52,963 bases of DNA from an uncultured Eubacterium sp. (GCA_910589665.1 CAJUTR010000019.1:1-52963); one strand, 5' to 3'. Shown: positions 17,115 to 28,500, counted from the stretch's first letter. Translations and numbers: made by a program. Notes: generated by a model not told the origin, from the letters alone.

Positions 17115-17876
17115 ATGACACATGTTACTGCTTTACTTTACATATTCGCATTTTTATACGGTATCGTTATTGGAAGTTTCCTAAACGTATGTATATATCG
17201 AATTCCGAAGAAAGAAAGTATCGTCACGGTGGGTTCTCATTGTATGGGATGTAATCATCGGCTTGTGTGGTATGATTTGTTCCCTCTTTTTAGCTATTTG
17301 TTTTTGAGAGGGAAATGCCGGTACTGTGGTGTAAAACTTGCGAAACAGTACCCATTCGTGGAAGGCGCAAATGGTATACTGTATGTGGTCATTTTTGCGA
17401 TACATGGATGGAACATAGAAAGCGTTCTTTACTGTTTTCTGGCGTCTGCACTTTTGGTGTTGAGTATCATTGATTATCGTACGCTTGAGATTCCTCTTGG
17501 TATTAACTTGTTTCTATTAGGAATTGGTGTAGTACATATTATAGTAGATGTACATAATTGGAAACACTACGTGATTGGCTTCTTTTCAGCAAGCCTTTTT
17601 CTGTTCTTTTGTCTTATTTTAACGAGAGGAAAGGGGATTGGTGGAGGAGATATCAAGCTGATGGCGGCTGCCGGACTTTGTCTCGGATGGCAGAATATCA
17701 TGCTTGCGCTGGTGATCGGGTGTGTGATCGGTTCTGTGATCCAGTGTATCATCATTGCGGTGACAAAAAACAAGTCAAAATTTGCGATGGGACCTTATCT
17801 TTCGATCGGCATTCTTACGGCGGCGTTATGGGGGGATATATTTATTGACTGGTATATTGGTTTAATGGGGGCATAG
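17115..17876 (+). CDS. pilD: Prepilin peptidase / N-methyltransferase PilD
   Basis: Product of 253 residues, polytopic. The N-terminal domain has GSFLNVCIYRIP and two cysteine pairs (about 43/46 and 68/71) that hold a zinc. The A24 aspartyl protease residues are D120 (IDYRTLEIP) and D179 (GGGDIKLM). It cleaves prepilins after Gly and methylates the new N-terminus. The conserved methyltransferase-domain cysteines suggest that it is bifunctional. It is the only peptidase gene seen for the five pilin-like genes here. Confidence 0.95.
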   Translation: MTHVTALLYIFAFLYGIVIGSFLNVCIYRIPKKESIVTVGSHCMGCNHRLVWYDLFPLFSYLFLRGKCRYCGVKLAKQYPFVEGANGILYVVIFAIHGWNIESVLYCFLASALLVLSIIDYRTLEIPLGINLFLLGIGVVHIIVDVHNWKHYVIGFFSASLFLFFCLILTRGKGIGGGDIKLMAAAGLCLGWQNIMLALVIGCVIGSVIQCIIIAVTKNKSKFAMGPYLSIGILTAALWGDIFIDWYIGLMGA

Positions 17877-17979
17877 TGTTTATGGATTTCAGTGTCCTTT
17901 TGTTTTATTAGGAAAAAGATAGTGAAATCCATAAAATGGAATGGGGAGAGCGGTTTTCCGCATGATAAAGGAGGATGTT

Positions 17980-19818
17980 ATGGCTAAAAAAGTAATTGTG
18001 GTTCGTGTTGGGGCAAAGACGATACGAATTGTACATATGGACAATAATCAGACAAATCCGACTGTATACGGATGTGTCCGCGTGCCTACCCCGCAGGGGG
18101 CTGTAGTAGATGGAGAAGTGAAAAATATCATTGATGTCAGCCGCAGGATCAAACAGGCGTGCATGGAAAAAGGAATTACGACCAAGGATGTTATATTTTC
18201 ACTCGTATCATCTAAGATCGCGAACCGTGAGACGACGATTCCATTTGTGAAGGATAACAAGATCCAGGGACTTGTCATGGCGAAAGTAGATGATATGTTT
18301 CCGATCGATAAAGATAGATATATCTTTTCTTATGTAAAGCAGGGGGAAGGCAGGAGTGCCGAAGAGGGAGAACATGTATCAGAAGAAGTTGAGAAAAAAG
18401 AAGATGAGGCACAAGTAGAAGACGATACAAAGAAAAAAGGAAAAGGGAAAAAGACGTCGCTGGAAAAGAAAGAGAAAACAAAAGCGGCGGCAAAAGTGAT
18501 CGACTTGTTAGTATATGCGGCTCCGATTGATCTGGTCCGTTCTTATTATGCGCTCGCCGAGGGGTGTGACTTTAACATTGTTTCCATTGAAGTGGATGGT
18601 AATGGTATTTTCCAGATCATGAAACGGCAGATGGTAGAAGGTGTGGAAATGGCGGTGCAGATCAATCGGGATAATACGCTGATTGATATTATGAGTAAAG
18701 ATAAGCTGCTCCTCCAGAGGGTAATCCCGTACGGCGCGACGACGATTATTGAAACAGCGATGGATGAACCTGCTTTTCAGGTGTCAAATTATGATAAGGC
18801 GTTTGATCTTCTGGCTTCCCAGCGGGTGCTGCTGCATTCGTTCAATGCGGCCAATCCGCAAAACGACTTGTCGATGCAAAAGCGGATCGAACTGACCCAG
18901 AGCGCCTCCTCCCTGATCGGAAACATATCCCGTGTCATGGAATATTATAATTCAAGGTATCGGGATGAGCCGATCCAGTCGATCATCGTGACAGGAAACG
19001 GGGCGAGACTTGCGGGTATCCATGAATTGATGAATAACGAGCTTGGTATCCCGGCCCGTACACCGACGGATCTCGTGGGGGTTACCTTTAACCGCCAGAT
19101 TGAGGTGAATAATAATATACTCCAGTACATTGGGTGCTTTGGGGCGGTGTTCAATCCGGTGAATTTTGTACCGGATGATATTAAAAACAAGACAGCGACG
19201 AAAGATTCCATTATGAGTATCGCCATTGTATTTGCGGCGTCCTTTCTTCTCTGTGCCGTGCTCGCTATCTTTTCAATCGTGCGGGTGATGGGAGCGGAGG
19301 ATGCGTTTAATGTGGCGCATACGAAAGCAGTTTCCATGCAGCCGATCGAAGACCGGTACAATGATCTTTTTGGGACGCTGAAAAAAGTATGTACGTTTCA
19401 GGATATCCGGTTTACGGTGGATACGAATAATAATCGTCTCCATTCCGTGCTCGAGTATATCAAAGAAGCATGCCCGGATTCGTTCCGAATCGATTCCGTC
19501 AGCACGAGTGAGACGGGCGGTACGATCAACTGTACGACGTCTGACCGGTTTTCTTCTGTATCAGCGGTTCTCATGCGTATGAACCTCTGTACGGATATCA
19601 GGAACGTAACGATATCAAGCGGTATTTCCAAATCAGAAGATGCGGTAACGAAAAAGCGGAAATATGTGTATACGATCACATATGAGTATGTACCGCATAC
19701 GGATACATTGGATGAAAGCGATATTCAGTACCGAGAGATGGCTAAGACAGCTAATTCAAATACAAATAATTCGACGAATACAAATAATACGGCTAATACA
19801 GGGGGTGAACAGAAATGA
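17980..19818 (+). CDS. pilM: PilM-PilN fusion protein of the pilus alignment complex
   Basis: Product of 612 residues. Residues 1-~415 form a PilM-type actin-like ATPase domain (VIVVRVGAKTIRIV at the start, VTGNGARLAGI near 340). A transmembrane helix (IMSIAIVFAASFLLCAVLAIF, near 415-435) and a periplasm-side-type PilN domain follow. PilM and PilN are normally two proteins joined by a short PilN tail binding PilM; here they are one chain. A Lys/Glu-rich insertion (about residues 125-170) interrupts the PilM part. The C-terminus is an Asn/Thr tail. The start at 17980 has AAAGGAGG close upstream; an ATG at 17941 lacks one. It overlaps pilO by four bases. Confidence 0.88.
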   Translation: MAKKVIVVRVGAKTIRIVHMDNNQTNPTVYGCVRVPTPQGAVVDGEVKNIIDVSRRIKQACMEKGITTKDVIFSLVSSKIANRETTIPFVKDNKIQGLVMAKVDDMFPIDKDRYIFSYVKQGEGRSAEEGEHVSEEVEKKEDEAQVEDDTKKKGKGKKTSLEKKEKTKAAAKVIDLLVYAAPIDLVRSYYALAEGCDFNIVSIEVDGNGIFQIMKRQMVEGVEMAVQINRDNTLIDIMSKDKLLLQRVIPYGATTIIETAMDEPAFQVSNYDKAFDLLASQRVLLHSFNAANPQNDLSMQKRIELTQSASSLIGNISRVMEYYNSRYRDEPIQSIIVTGNGARLAGIHELMNNELGIPARTPTDLVGVTFNRQIEVNNNILQYIGCFGAVFNPVNFVPDDIKNKTATKDSIMSIAIVFAASFLLCAVLAIFSIVRVMGAEDAFNVAHTKAVSMQPIEDRYNDLFGTLKKVCTFQDIRFTVDTNNNRLHSVLEYIKEACPDSFRIDSVSTSETGGTINCTTSDRFSSVSAVLMRMNLCTDIRNVTISSGISKSEDAVTKKRKYVYTITYEYVPHTDTLDESDIQYREMAKTANSNTNNSTNTNNTANTGGEQK

Positions 19819-20549
19819 AAGGTAAATTAACTTTGGCTCAGATCCGTGTGATCTTATTGCTGGCGGCCATACTGCTGATCGTGCTTACCTATTTTTTAAT
19901 CTTTCAGAAAAATATGGAACGGGCGGCGGATCTTGACAGCCAGACGAATAAAGAGCAGCAGAGGATTTCCTATCTGACCGGACTGCAGAGCAAGGCGGAC
20001 GATCTGGATATCTACACATCCCTTTATACAGGGCAGATTGATCCGTTTATACAGTCGTTTCCGGTAAAATTGACGCAGCAGCAATCGGTTTATCTCATTT
20101 ACAATATGATGGTTGAAAGCGGGATAACGGTTGAGAGTGTCGTGCCGGGAAATGTAACGCCATTTTACTATAAGGGACAGGTGCTGGATTCTGCCAGCGC
20201 GCAAAATCAGGCGCAGGTAAATGTTGACGGGCAGAAAGAAGAAGAGACCTTGTCGGAGATCACGGTGGTCAGCATGGATCAGATGATTGGTTCGAAAGCG
20301 ACCTATACTGTCAATATGGCGGGAGAGACAAAGGATATTTTCAAAGCGCTTGACTGGATCCGTGATAATAAAGAAAAAATGTCGGTAGGAAATGTAAATC
20401 TGCAGTTTGACAGTTCCAGCGGGCAGTTAAAGGGAAGTATCGGCATTACGTTCTACTGTATGCTTGGTAACGGTGTGCCGTATAAAGACCCGGATATGAG
20501 CGCCTTTACATATGGAATGGATAAGATTTTTGGCGAGTTCAGTAAATGA
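19815..20549 (+). CDS. pilO: PilO-like pilus assembly protein
   Basis: Product of 244 residues. A single N-terminal membrane helix (VILLLAAILLIVLTYFLIF) is followed by a coiled region and an alpha/beta ferredoxin-like extracytoplasmic domain, as in PilO/GspM-type proteins. Sequence identity in this family is low, so the call rests mainly on architecture and on ATGA overlap with the PilM-PilN gene. It should pair with the PilN domain to link the motor to the growing pilus. Confidence 0.82.
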   Translation: MKGKLTLAQIRVILLLAAILLIVLTYFLIFQKNMERAADLDSQTNKEQQRISYLTGLQSKADDLDIYTSLYTGQIDPFIQSFPVKLTQQQSVYLIYNMMVESGITVESVVPGNVTPFYYKGQVLDSASAQNQAQVNVDGQKEEETLSEITVVSMDQMIGSKATYTVNMAGETKDIFKALDWIRDNKEKMSVGNVNLQFDSSSGQLKGSIGITFYCMLGNGVPYKDPDMSAFTYGMDKIFGEFSK

Positions 20550-20579
20550 TCATGCTTTTGGGGAAAGGCGGTGTGCGGC

Positions 20580-21770
20580 ATGCGCAGGGATAAGTGGTTT
20601 AAGGATGACAGTGGTTTTTCCTTGATTGAAGTCGTTTTGGCAGTGGCAATTCTGGCCCTTGTGGCATTGCCGATCATAAATTATTTCACCTACTCTTCGC
20701 TTCAGGCAGTGGAAGGCCGTGACCGGCAGTGCGCTACGACGGCGGCAGAGAATGTGGTGGAGGAATTGAGTTCCTATTCGAACTATACACAGATCAAAAA
20801 TCTGACCGCGACGCCGGATCCTGCCGGGCCGGTGCCGTCAGAAGCGCCCATATGGCAGCAATCTTCTCCTGCTCCCGGGGAGTCGCCGGATCCGCAGTCG
20901 GACTATTTACAGAGGCCGGTGACGGTGAACGGATTTCAATATGTAGCGAAGGTTCAGATCCAATATGGCGTGTATAACAGCAGTACGAAGGCAATTGGTT
21001 CCGGTGAAACGATCGGGAGCGGCACAGGGGACATCAGAAGTCCGAAGTATAATGACTATTACATCCCAAGTCCGAGTGAGGTATATGCTCCTTCGAACGC
21101 GGTGGCAGTCGAAGACGATGAGTTGGACTTTGCGCTGAGTGAATTGTTTACGACGTTGAGCGCGTCTGCGCCCGGAGCGTCGGGAACGATCGCGGACAGG
21201 GATACGATCCGTGCCGGATTATCCCGAGTGATACATATTGATGTAAATTATAAAGACACAGAGAAAAAAGAGTATGCGGTCCATGTTTATTATACGTATG
21301 AATACAGCGGGCATACTGTGAACGTTACGCTTGAAAAAGCGGAAATTCCAGTAAATCAGTTTAAAGGGGTATTTGTATTCTACAACCCGCTTCGATTTGA
21401 CGCCCAGGAAGAAGTCAGCATGAACATTGCTTCGGATATTCCGCGCAGTGAGAGTGACCGGATTTCAGATGAGACGATCGTAGACGATATGGAATTTTAC
21501 TTTGCGGTACAGGATGCGGTTACGGATTCTTATCGTCTGCACATAGAGGCCGGCAGGGCGGCAGACGCGAAGTTTTTTGCAAATGATATTACGCTTGATG
21601 GTGTAGTCGGTAATCCGCAGGAGCCGGGCGGTGTGGGAACTACAAAAAATTCCTTTGTGAGCCGGAATAAGAAAGAGCGGATTGGAAGGATCCTCGTCGA
21701 TATTTATGAGACGGCGGGTAAGAAGGCAGGCGAAGTGGCTGCCCATATGGAGACGACGATGGCCGAGTGA
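20580..21770 (+). CDS. Minor prepilin, PilV-like, long
   Basis: Product of 396 residues. The 12-residue leader ends in SG, followed by FSLIEVVLAVAILALVALPI, a type III signal with Glu5. The ectodomain (about 350 residues) has a Pro/Ser-rich segment (SPAPGESPDPQ) near residue 100 and no domain I recognise. The start is ATG 20580; GTG 20571 is in frame but overlaps the AAAGGCGG site. It begins the minor-pilin group and is probably a tip or priming component. Confidence 0.85.
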   Translation: MRRDKWFKDDSGFSLIEVVLAVAILALVALPIINYFTYSSLQAVEGRDRQCATTAAENVVEELSSYSNYTQIKNLTATPDPAGPVPSEAPIWQQSSPAPGESPDPQSDYLQRPVTVNGFQYVAKVQIQYGVYNSSTKAIGSGETIGSGTGDIRSPKYNDYYIPSPSEVYAPSNAVAVEDDELDFALSELFTTLSASAPGASGTIADRDTIRAGLSRVIHIDVNYKDTEKKEYAVHVYYTYEYSGHTVNVTLEKAEIPVNQFKGVFVFYNPLRFDAQEEVSMNIASDIPRSESDRISDETIVDDMEFYFAVQDAVTDSYRLHIEAGRAADAKFFANDITLDGVVGNPQEPGGVGTTKNSFVSRNKKERIGRILVDIYETAGKKAGEVAAHMETTMAE

Positions 21771-21865
21771 TCGCTCGGGCGCTGGCCTATGATTAAGTTG
21801 CGGTGCTGGCTCAGCGGGATATGTGACGCTGGTTAGACTGGCGGGAAGAAATGGAGGTTTTTCAG

Positions 21866-24328
21866 ATGTTTGGAAAATGGATGCGAAAACTGAAAGAAAA
21901 ACTGAATCGGATGAAGAATGACGACAGTGGTTCCGCGTTTGTGTTTGTCGTTATTGGTGTGACGGCTCTGATGATCATTGGCGCTACCGTATTGTCGCTT
22001 GCCACGAACTATGTGGTATCGGTCATTGTGGACCAGCATACGACGGATCATTTTTATGAAACGGAGGGCGCGGTTGCCGAAGTCCGCAGCGGTCTGGAGG
22101 AAATCTGCGGGAAAGCGAATGAGTACGCGTACATGGAAATGATCAACAATTACAATGCCACACCGACTAGTGCACCATCAGATGAGACATTGTCTTCCAC
22201 GATGGGGTCGATGAAAGAAAAGTATGCCGTGAAGTATCTGACCGGCATCGTCAGCATATTGTCAAATCCGAGCATAGATAAGCTGAGTAATGCGGTAAAT
22301 ATATTTGATAATACGAGCAGATGGGATGGGACAAATCAGGAGACAACGCAGTGGGGCAGTTTCAATATGGATCCGGTGATAAAGAAAATGGTTACGCGGC
22401 CGGAAACCGTAGGTTCTACTTATGGAGGGAATATTCTTCATTACGGCTTTTTGGTGGATGCGGTGACGAAGGAGATGTCACTGATCATCAGCGGATTGAA
22501 AGTGGACTATACCGATGAATCGGGATACCGGACCGTTGTTCAGACCGATATAAAGATCGGTGTTCCAGATTATGGCTTTGAGGGAAATGCGACGTTTGAT
22601 GAGTTAAAGAAATATATTGTTATCTGTGATGATCAGCTGTCGGTAGCGAATAACAGCCTGAGTCCGGGGACAAAGGGTGTTGATTTCACCGGAAATGTAT
22701 ATGCCGGCGGTGAGATGACGGATGGCGCGTACGGAACGAGCATTGATATCGTGTCCCAGGCGAAAAATATTAACTTTGACAGCGATACGATCATCACACG
22801 CGGGGATCTGACTGTCAATGACAAAGCTAAGGTGGCGATCAAGAATCCGAACGGGGAACTGTGGGTCAGAAATATTCTTTTACCGGATTCGGGAGCGATT
22901 CCTTCTGCTACGGCAGGGCCGGTGACATCGTATTCGACAGAGCTTGACCTGCAGACCAATGCGTATGTGCTTGATGATTTGAGTATTGATAACCGGAATA
23001 GTTATGTAAATCTCGGCGGGAAATATTATGGTTACAGCTATAATGAGAATAACAAGGATAAGTCGGCCTACTCCGTTGCGGATGTGACGAGTTCGAAATA
23101 TAGCAGCGCGATACTGATAAACGGCGTGAACACGACATTAAAGAGTGATAACCTAAAGAAGCTGATCTTATCGGGGCGTACGTTTGTATCGAGATTTGAC
23201 AGCGGGGCCGCGGGGCCGGCCGGGCTTGCGGAACCGGATATCATGATGGGTGAGTCGCTGGCAGTAAAGAGCAATCAGATCGCTTATTTAGTTCCCGATC
23301 AGTATATCCTATCAAATGGACAGGGACATAATCCTCTGCTTCGCTCGGAAATCAGCGGGGATGATTATATGGGGGCGGTAAACCGCGTGGCCCTGGAGCA
23401 GGCGATGGGAGATTATCTCGATCCGAACCAGCCCGTTACCGCGAATTTCAATAATACGGGCGGCTATGTATTCTTATACTTGAATTTTAAAAACCAGCAA
23501 AAGGCGAATGAGTACTTCTCCGCATTTTATACCGATACCGAAAACAACGAAATGCTGCGGGATCGTGCGGAAACTTATATCTCGACAGCGGATAATGACG
23601 GTATGAAACTCGGCGCACAGCTTTATCTGATCGCCGGTAATATCATACATAATTACTATGCGGCATCGGGGGATCCGGCGAAACAGGAAGCGAACTATTT
23701 TAACGGTTCCGGCAGGCCGAACGCAACGATGCTCCAGGATGGTCAGAAAAGGATGCAGAATTATTTAGGGAAGCAGCTCGCGCTTGTCAATTCGGGATTC
23801 CATTCAGACATGGCTCGTTCAATCTCGCCGATCACGAATGCAGTAGAAGAAAATGAGCTTCTTCGCTATGAACTTTTGCGGGATTCTGACAAATCGGAGC
23901 TTGTGAAAGACAAAGTCATTGACTTTGACGCGATTGACGCGGATTCATCGCTCATGCCGATTTCCAGACCGTGTGAGGGCACGGACGGCATCCTCTATAT
24001 TACCCCAAATGATTATGACGTTGACGGCACGCTGCAAAAGGGCTTGATCATCTGCGGCGGAGATGTTAGGGTCAGCAAAAGTTTTGAGGGGTTGATCCTC
24101 GCGAAAGGGACGGTAAGTGTCAATGGATCAAATATTGATCTGAAATCAAACCTTCTCATGGTTGGTAAAATTTTGGAGATGGTCAGGAACGATAAGGACC
24201 TGTCGAAATATTTCCACGGCTTAAAGACAAATGAAAACCGCTCCGTAAATGTGGCAGACTGCATCAGTTACGAGAATTGGGAGCGTGATAACGAGACGCA
24301 GCTATTGACGGGGACGGCAGCTCCCTGA
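21866..24328 (+). CDS. Large PilX-like pilus-associated membrane protein
   Basis: Product of 820 residues. It has a basic N-terminus, then SGSAFVFVVIGVTALMIIGATVLSLA, which matches the PilX-type N-terminal helix: a Gly-preceded hydrophobic segment without Glu5. Glu5 is also missing from tip pilins such as GspK, which cap the fibre. The rest (about 770 residues) is a long ectodomain with beta-helix-like Asn/Ser-rich stretches in the second half. The start at 21866 is eight bases after GGAGG; the ATG at 21851 is part of that site. Its place among minor pilins suggests a tip protein; binding partner unknown. Confidence 0.75.
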   Translation: MFGKWMRKLKEKLNRMKNDDSGSAFVFVVIGVTALMIIGATVLSLATNYVVSVIVDQHTTDHFYETEGAVAEVRSGLEEICGKANEYAYMEMINNYNATPTSAPSDETLSSTMGSMKEKYAVKYLTGIVSILSNPSIDKLSNAVNIFDNTSRWDGTNQETTQWGSFNMDPVIKKMVTRPETVGSTYGGNILHYGFLVDAVTKEMSLIISGLKVDYTDESGYRTVVQTDIKIGVPDYGFEGNATFDELKKYIVICDDQLSVANNSLSPGTKGVDFTGNVYAGGEMTDGAYGTSIDIVSQAKNINFDSDTIITRGDLTVNDKAKVAIKNPNGELWVRNILLPDSGAIPSATAGPVTSYSTELDLQTNAYVLDDLSIDNRNSYVNLGGKYYGYSYNENNKDKSAYSVADVTSSKYSSAILINGVNTTLKSDNLKKLILSGRTFVSRFDSGAAGPAGLAEPDIMMGESLAVKSNQIAYLVPDQYILSNGQGHNPLLRSEISGDDYMGAVNRVALEQAMGDYLDPNQPVTANFNNTGGYVFLYLNFKNQQKANEYFSAFYTDTENNEMLRDRAETYISTADNDGMKLGAQLYLIAGNIIHNYYAASGDPAKQEANYFNGSGRPNATMLQDGQKRMQNYLGKQLALVNSGFHSDMARSISPITNAVEENELLRYELLRDSDKSELVKDKVIDFDAIDADSSLMPISRPCEGTDGILYITPNDYDVDGTLQKGLIICGGDVRVSKSFEGLILAKGTVSVNGSNIDLKSNLLMVGKILEMVRNDKDLSKYFHGLKTNENRSVNVADCISYENWERDNETQLLTGTAAP

Positions 24329-24371
24329 GTAAAATTGAGAAATGATAAAAAGAAAGCGGGTGATGCTGAAT

Positions 24372-24875
24372 ATGAAAAATAATCAAGGGTTTTCCCTGAT
24401 CGAGCTCGTTATCGCAATTGCTATTTTGGCAATCATGTCAGTCGGGTCCATCAGTGCAATGGGATATTTAAGCATGGCAAATTCATCGAAATGCGCTTCT
24501 AGGATTGATAGTAGTCTGACACGCTTAAAGTCAAAAAATTCAGCGGAAGCCAGTTCTACTTTTATGCACCTATATCGGTATAATGACAGGTATTACATCC
24601 GCTATAGTGATCAGCCGTCCTATGTTCCGGATGCTTCTGATTATAAAGAAGGGGAAGAGATCGGAAACAGCCGCATCACCATTTCTTATCAGGAAGGGAA
24701 TTTATCGGCATCTAGTGTAACGATCCAGGACGGCGACTGCAAAACATTCGGGATCAGGAAGAAAGATGGCTCTTTTACGGGTACATCGGAGCCGACGTGC
24801 GTAATCAGCATCATAGGACAGTCTACGTATAAAGTTACGCTTGTCACAAATACAGGGAAACATTTCAGAGATTGA
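24372..24875 (+). CDS. Minor prepilin (GspH/FimT-like)
   Basis: Product of 167 residues. The very short leader MKNNQG precedes FSLIELVIAIAILAIMSVGSI, with Glu5. The rest is a small ectodomain with one early cysteine (SSKCASR) and two later (GDCKT, PTCVI). The ATG at 24372 has GGGTG nine bases upstream; ATGs at 24342 and 24363 are less well placed. Probable priming minor pilin. Confidence 0.83.
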   Translation: MKNNQGFSLIELVIAIAILAIMSVGSISAMGYLSMANSSKCASRIDSSLTRLKSKNSAEASSTFMHLYRYNDRYYIRYSDQPSYVPDASDYKEGEEIGNSRITISYQEGNLSASSVTIQDGDCKTFGIRKKDGSFTGTSEPTCVISIIGQSTYKVTLVTNTGKHFRD

Positions 24876-24893
24876 TTCAGAGGGGGAATCGGC

Positions 24894-25520
24894 ATGAAGT
24901 TGGATAATAAGGGATTCAGCCTTGTGGAGATCATGCTTGCCGTGGTGGTTTCGACACTTGTATTAGGAGCGATCACAGCGATGATCGGTTTTGCTGCCAG
25001 AAGTTCCAGGGAGACGAATGAGCGGGTTGAGTTGCAGAATCAGGTGAAGGATGCGGTCAACCACATCGAGAGTTACACGATGGAAGCGGAGACGGTGACA
25101 TGGCAGAGAGTTGGTTCTGCCAATGTGCTCGTGGTGTTCCAGCGTCGTGACGACGCAAAAAATATCGTGTCACCTGTTACGGACAGCGCGGTTCAGGCAG
25201 ATCAGGTGGAAACGCTTGATTCGAATGTTTACGCATACTGGATGTTTGATGATGGTGATTCCTCAAAGGGAAAAAATCTCTATTTTGGTAAATGTTCGAA
25301 GACAGGGGATGTAAAATTATCTGATCTAAAACCAGATAGTTCAGAAGCGAACCAAAAAGCGAACCGTGTGTATCTTTTGGCGGATAACATCACGGATTTT
25401 GACTGCCGCATCGACAAGAACCGTATATCGGGAAAATATACGGTTGATGTAGAGATGAAGGCGAAGCTGAACAAGATCGAATATAGTTCGAATAAAACCG
25501 TTTATCTGCGGAACCAGTAA
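24894..25520 (+). CDS. Minor prepilin (PilW/GspJ-like)
   Basis: Product of 208 residues. The leader MKLDNKG is followed by FSLVEIMLAVVVSTLVLGAIT with Glu5. A helical spine continues (NERVELQNQVKDAVNHIES) before a beta-rich ectodomain, as in GspJ/PilW-type minor pilins. It starts after a GAGGGGG site and lies 18 bases after the previous prepilin. It likely joins the tip complex with its neighbours. Confidence 0.85.
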   Translation: MKLDNKGFSLVEIMLAVVVSTLVLGAITAMIGFAARSSRETNERVELQNQVKDAVNHIESYTMEAETVTWQRVGSANVLVVFQRRDDAKNIVSPVTDSAVQADQVETLDSNVYAYWMFDDGDSSKGKNLYFGKCSKTGDVKLSDLKPDSSEANQKANRVYLLADNITDFDCRIDKNRISGKYTVDVEMKAKLNKIEYSSNKTVYLRNQ

Positions 25521-25535
25521 AAGGGGGCTGATGCA

Positions 25536-28500
25536 ATGAAAAAGAGAATGGGTAAAAAGGGCCGGATTGTGATGTATAGTGCATTTACTGTGCTCTTGAC
25601 ATGTCTGGTTGTGACCGGGTATTATCTTATATCCAATGGCGTGATATTTGGGAAGCCCGCGGCGAAGGCGGATACATACAAAATGGGGGAAGTGACGGCG
25701 ACCGATCCGAAGAAGATCGCGGTTACGCCCCAGAGTCAGGAAAAGGTCGTACCGCTTACGAGTAAGAATACAAAGCTTCCGGTGATTCCTCCTACAACGG
25801 ATCAGGATGGAAAACAGGCAAAAAAGTTAACGGAGGAAAATCCGTTTGTTGTGCTGGAGATCGTGCCGGAATTATCCCAGCAGTCTCTCGCCTATCTGGT
25901 GGATTCCGAGGAAAAGGGACTCCCTTTTAATCCGGTAGAGATCGGCATCAAGTTCTGTAATGAGAGTTGGAATTCAACCGGTTTTTTGGATGGATCCAGG
26001 CAAAACATACTGGGACAGGAAGATATTAAGAACCAGCTTATGAATAAGGGCGGTTATTTTTATAATGAACTTTGGAATAAGATAAAAAATGCGAAAGGGG
26101 AAGTGGTAAATTATTACGAGGTAAAATTCCTCTATGAATTCAAGATGTATTCGAGCGATATGAATTTGAGTGAGGAGGACTTAAAGAATAAAAAGGTACA
26201 TGAACTCTACGAAGAAAATAAAGAGGCCTTTGCGTTAGCCTGCCCGCAGTATTTTTCCACGACCAAGGACGATGCGGGGAATACACTTTCTGTTTCCTGT
26301 CAGGACCGTTCGTTCCAGTTTGCGCTGAATGAAAAGGACAGGAACGGAAATTATACAGACCGCAATTGGGTTAAGACGATTGAAGAGAACAAAGATGTGT
26401 CAAAATCATATAAGTTTACGATCCCTGCGGAGTCCGGTATGACCGATGCGGACCTTGCCCTTCCGATGGCAGAGCTGGCACAAAAGTTTAAGGACTCGTT
26501 TGCTGCCGATGACAATGGTTCGGTGGTTCCGGCGGACATTCTCGCCAAAGATAAAAAATGGGTAAAAAATAAAACGCAGCAGGTCAAGGAATTTACGAAA
26601 GGATATTTTGTAAAGGTAGGAAAAGGAGCAGGTCAGTATACGTTGACGGGATACAATCCGTGGACAAATGACAATATGATCACAGCGGCAAAAACTGGTA
26701 CCGATACGGATATGTGGGATTACGTAGAGAGTGAAGTATATCCGGATGCCAGTCTTGAAGTGTCGGAGTATTACAAGTCAGAACAGCATAATATTGATAA
26801 CAAACTGCGAGAAGAGGGAGATGAAGGCGTTTACCTGAAACTCACGTATACGCTCCATGACGAAAATCCTTGGTATATCTGGCAGGAAGGACGGTATGTC
26901 CACGCGACATCTGACGTGTATACATTTGACTATGCCAAATATGTGTATACATTTAAGTACGCGGGAATCAAGATCAATGAACTTTTAAAATATGCCCTGT
27001 TTGAGAGGGAGAAACAGGAAGATTACGATAAGATGAATGTCCAGGTCATCACGGTTACGCCGGAGATGATCAATGAGATGGACGCGAATGATAAAGAAGA
27101 TACGCTGGATTATATCGAGCGCGCTGATTTATTCTATATCAATGAAATGTACGACGGGTTTAATACGGCGGCAGACGGTAAAGAACTTAACATTGCCATC
27201 AATTTTTATAACAAATACTGCACTGAGTCAGGCAAGACGGTAGATGTGAGTGATAAATCGAATATCAAGACATTTTATGATACGGATCTCGAGTGGTGGG
27301 ACTGTTTAAAGATCATTAAGCGTCTCAGTACGACCCGGAATCTTCCGATGATGATGACGAAGCTCGTCGGAAGTATGGGAAATAACGGTGTAGACGGCAC
27401 GACGAACGTGAAAATGTACGTAGACGAAAACAGCAGGTCGGTAGATACCGCAGGAATGTTGAATAATATAAGTAAGCTGCAGTTGATCACGGCACAGTTT
27501 GACCTCTTGGATTCTACCGTGTTCACGGATACGATCCTGCCGAATCTGAAAGTAATGGAGTTAAATGAGGATCAGCAGGATGGCAGTAAGTTTCCGGCAA
27601 AATATACCGGATATTATGAGCGGATTCCGTTGGCGGATGATGTGTCGGTATCAGACGATTATAAGAAGCGGTGTTACTATTTGTGGAATAAATTTACCTT
27701 TTTGCCGACCGGGGGACTAACCGAAAAAATGTTCCCCAAAAGGATAACCGATGCTGACTGGGGATCGGACGGCAAGTTGCAGGGCGTGATCGCGGAATTG
27801 ATCGAAAAGTATGGCTTTTGTGAGTTCTTTTTCTGGAATTACCGCGAACACGGTTCGTATGGCACATTATATCAGAACCCGAGCGATATCGGAAGTCCAG
27901 AGGCATTGCCGAAGATCGACGGTTCAGACGGAAATGATATGAAAAATGTAACATTTGTAAGTAACGGGCAGAGCACTAATACCAATATGGGTGTATTATC
28001 GGAGTTTACGACAAATCGAATGCTTGAAATATTGAAAAAAATCCTGGATAATGTCGATGTCACGCCGGATGAGCTGGATATAAAGCTGCAGCAGAACAAA
28101 AAAGAGTATGTCAAAATCTCTGATAATCAGGCGTTGCTGGATTACAGCAGTGAGGCGGATTACAGGTCAGAAACAAAGGATAAAAATGTGAATCTGAAAG
28201 TGACCTGTCCGAATCTGAATAATGAGGATGCCGTAATCCGCAAACTGACATTGCTTAAATCAGCAGATGATAAGGTGGATAGTGGAAAAGATATAGATAA
28301 GATTTTCCAAAATAAGTATAATAAAGACACAGAAAAATTTGAGTATGGTGAGAAAATATTTGAAAAAGTGGAGGAAATAGAAAATAAAGATACGGGTGAA
28401 AAAGAATTGATAGGAGGTATTCGTTTCAGTAATGGTACAGAGCCGCTTAGCGGTTTCCGGATTTTGGCGGAAGATAATACGACATCGTATTATATACCGT

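Noticed and set aside
21771..21865. Separate small gene before the PilX-like protein
   Set aside because: No frame of useful length with a ribosome site is present in this 95-base gap.
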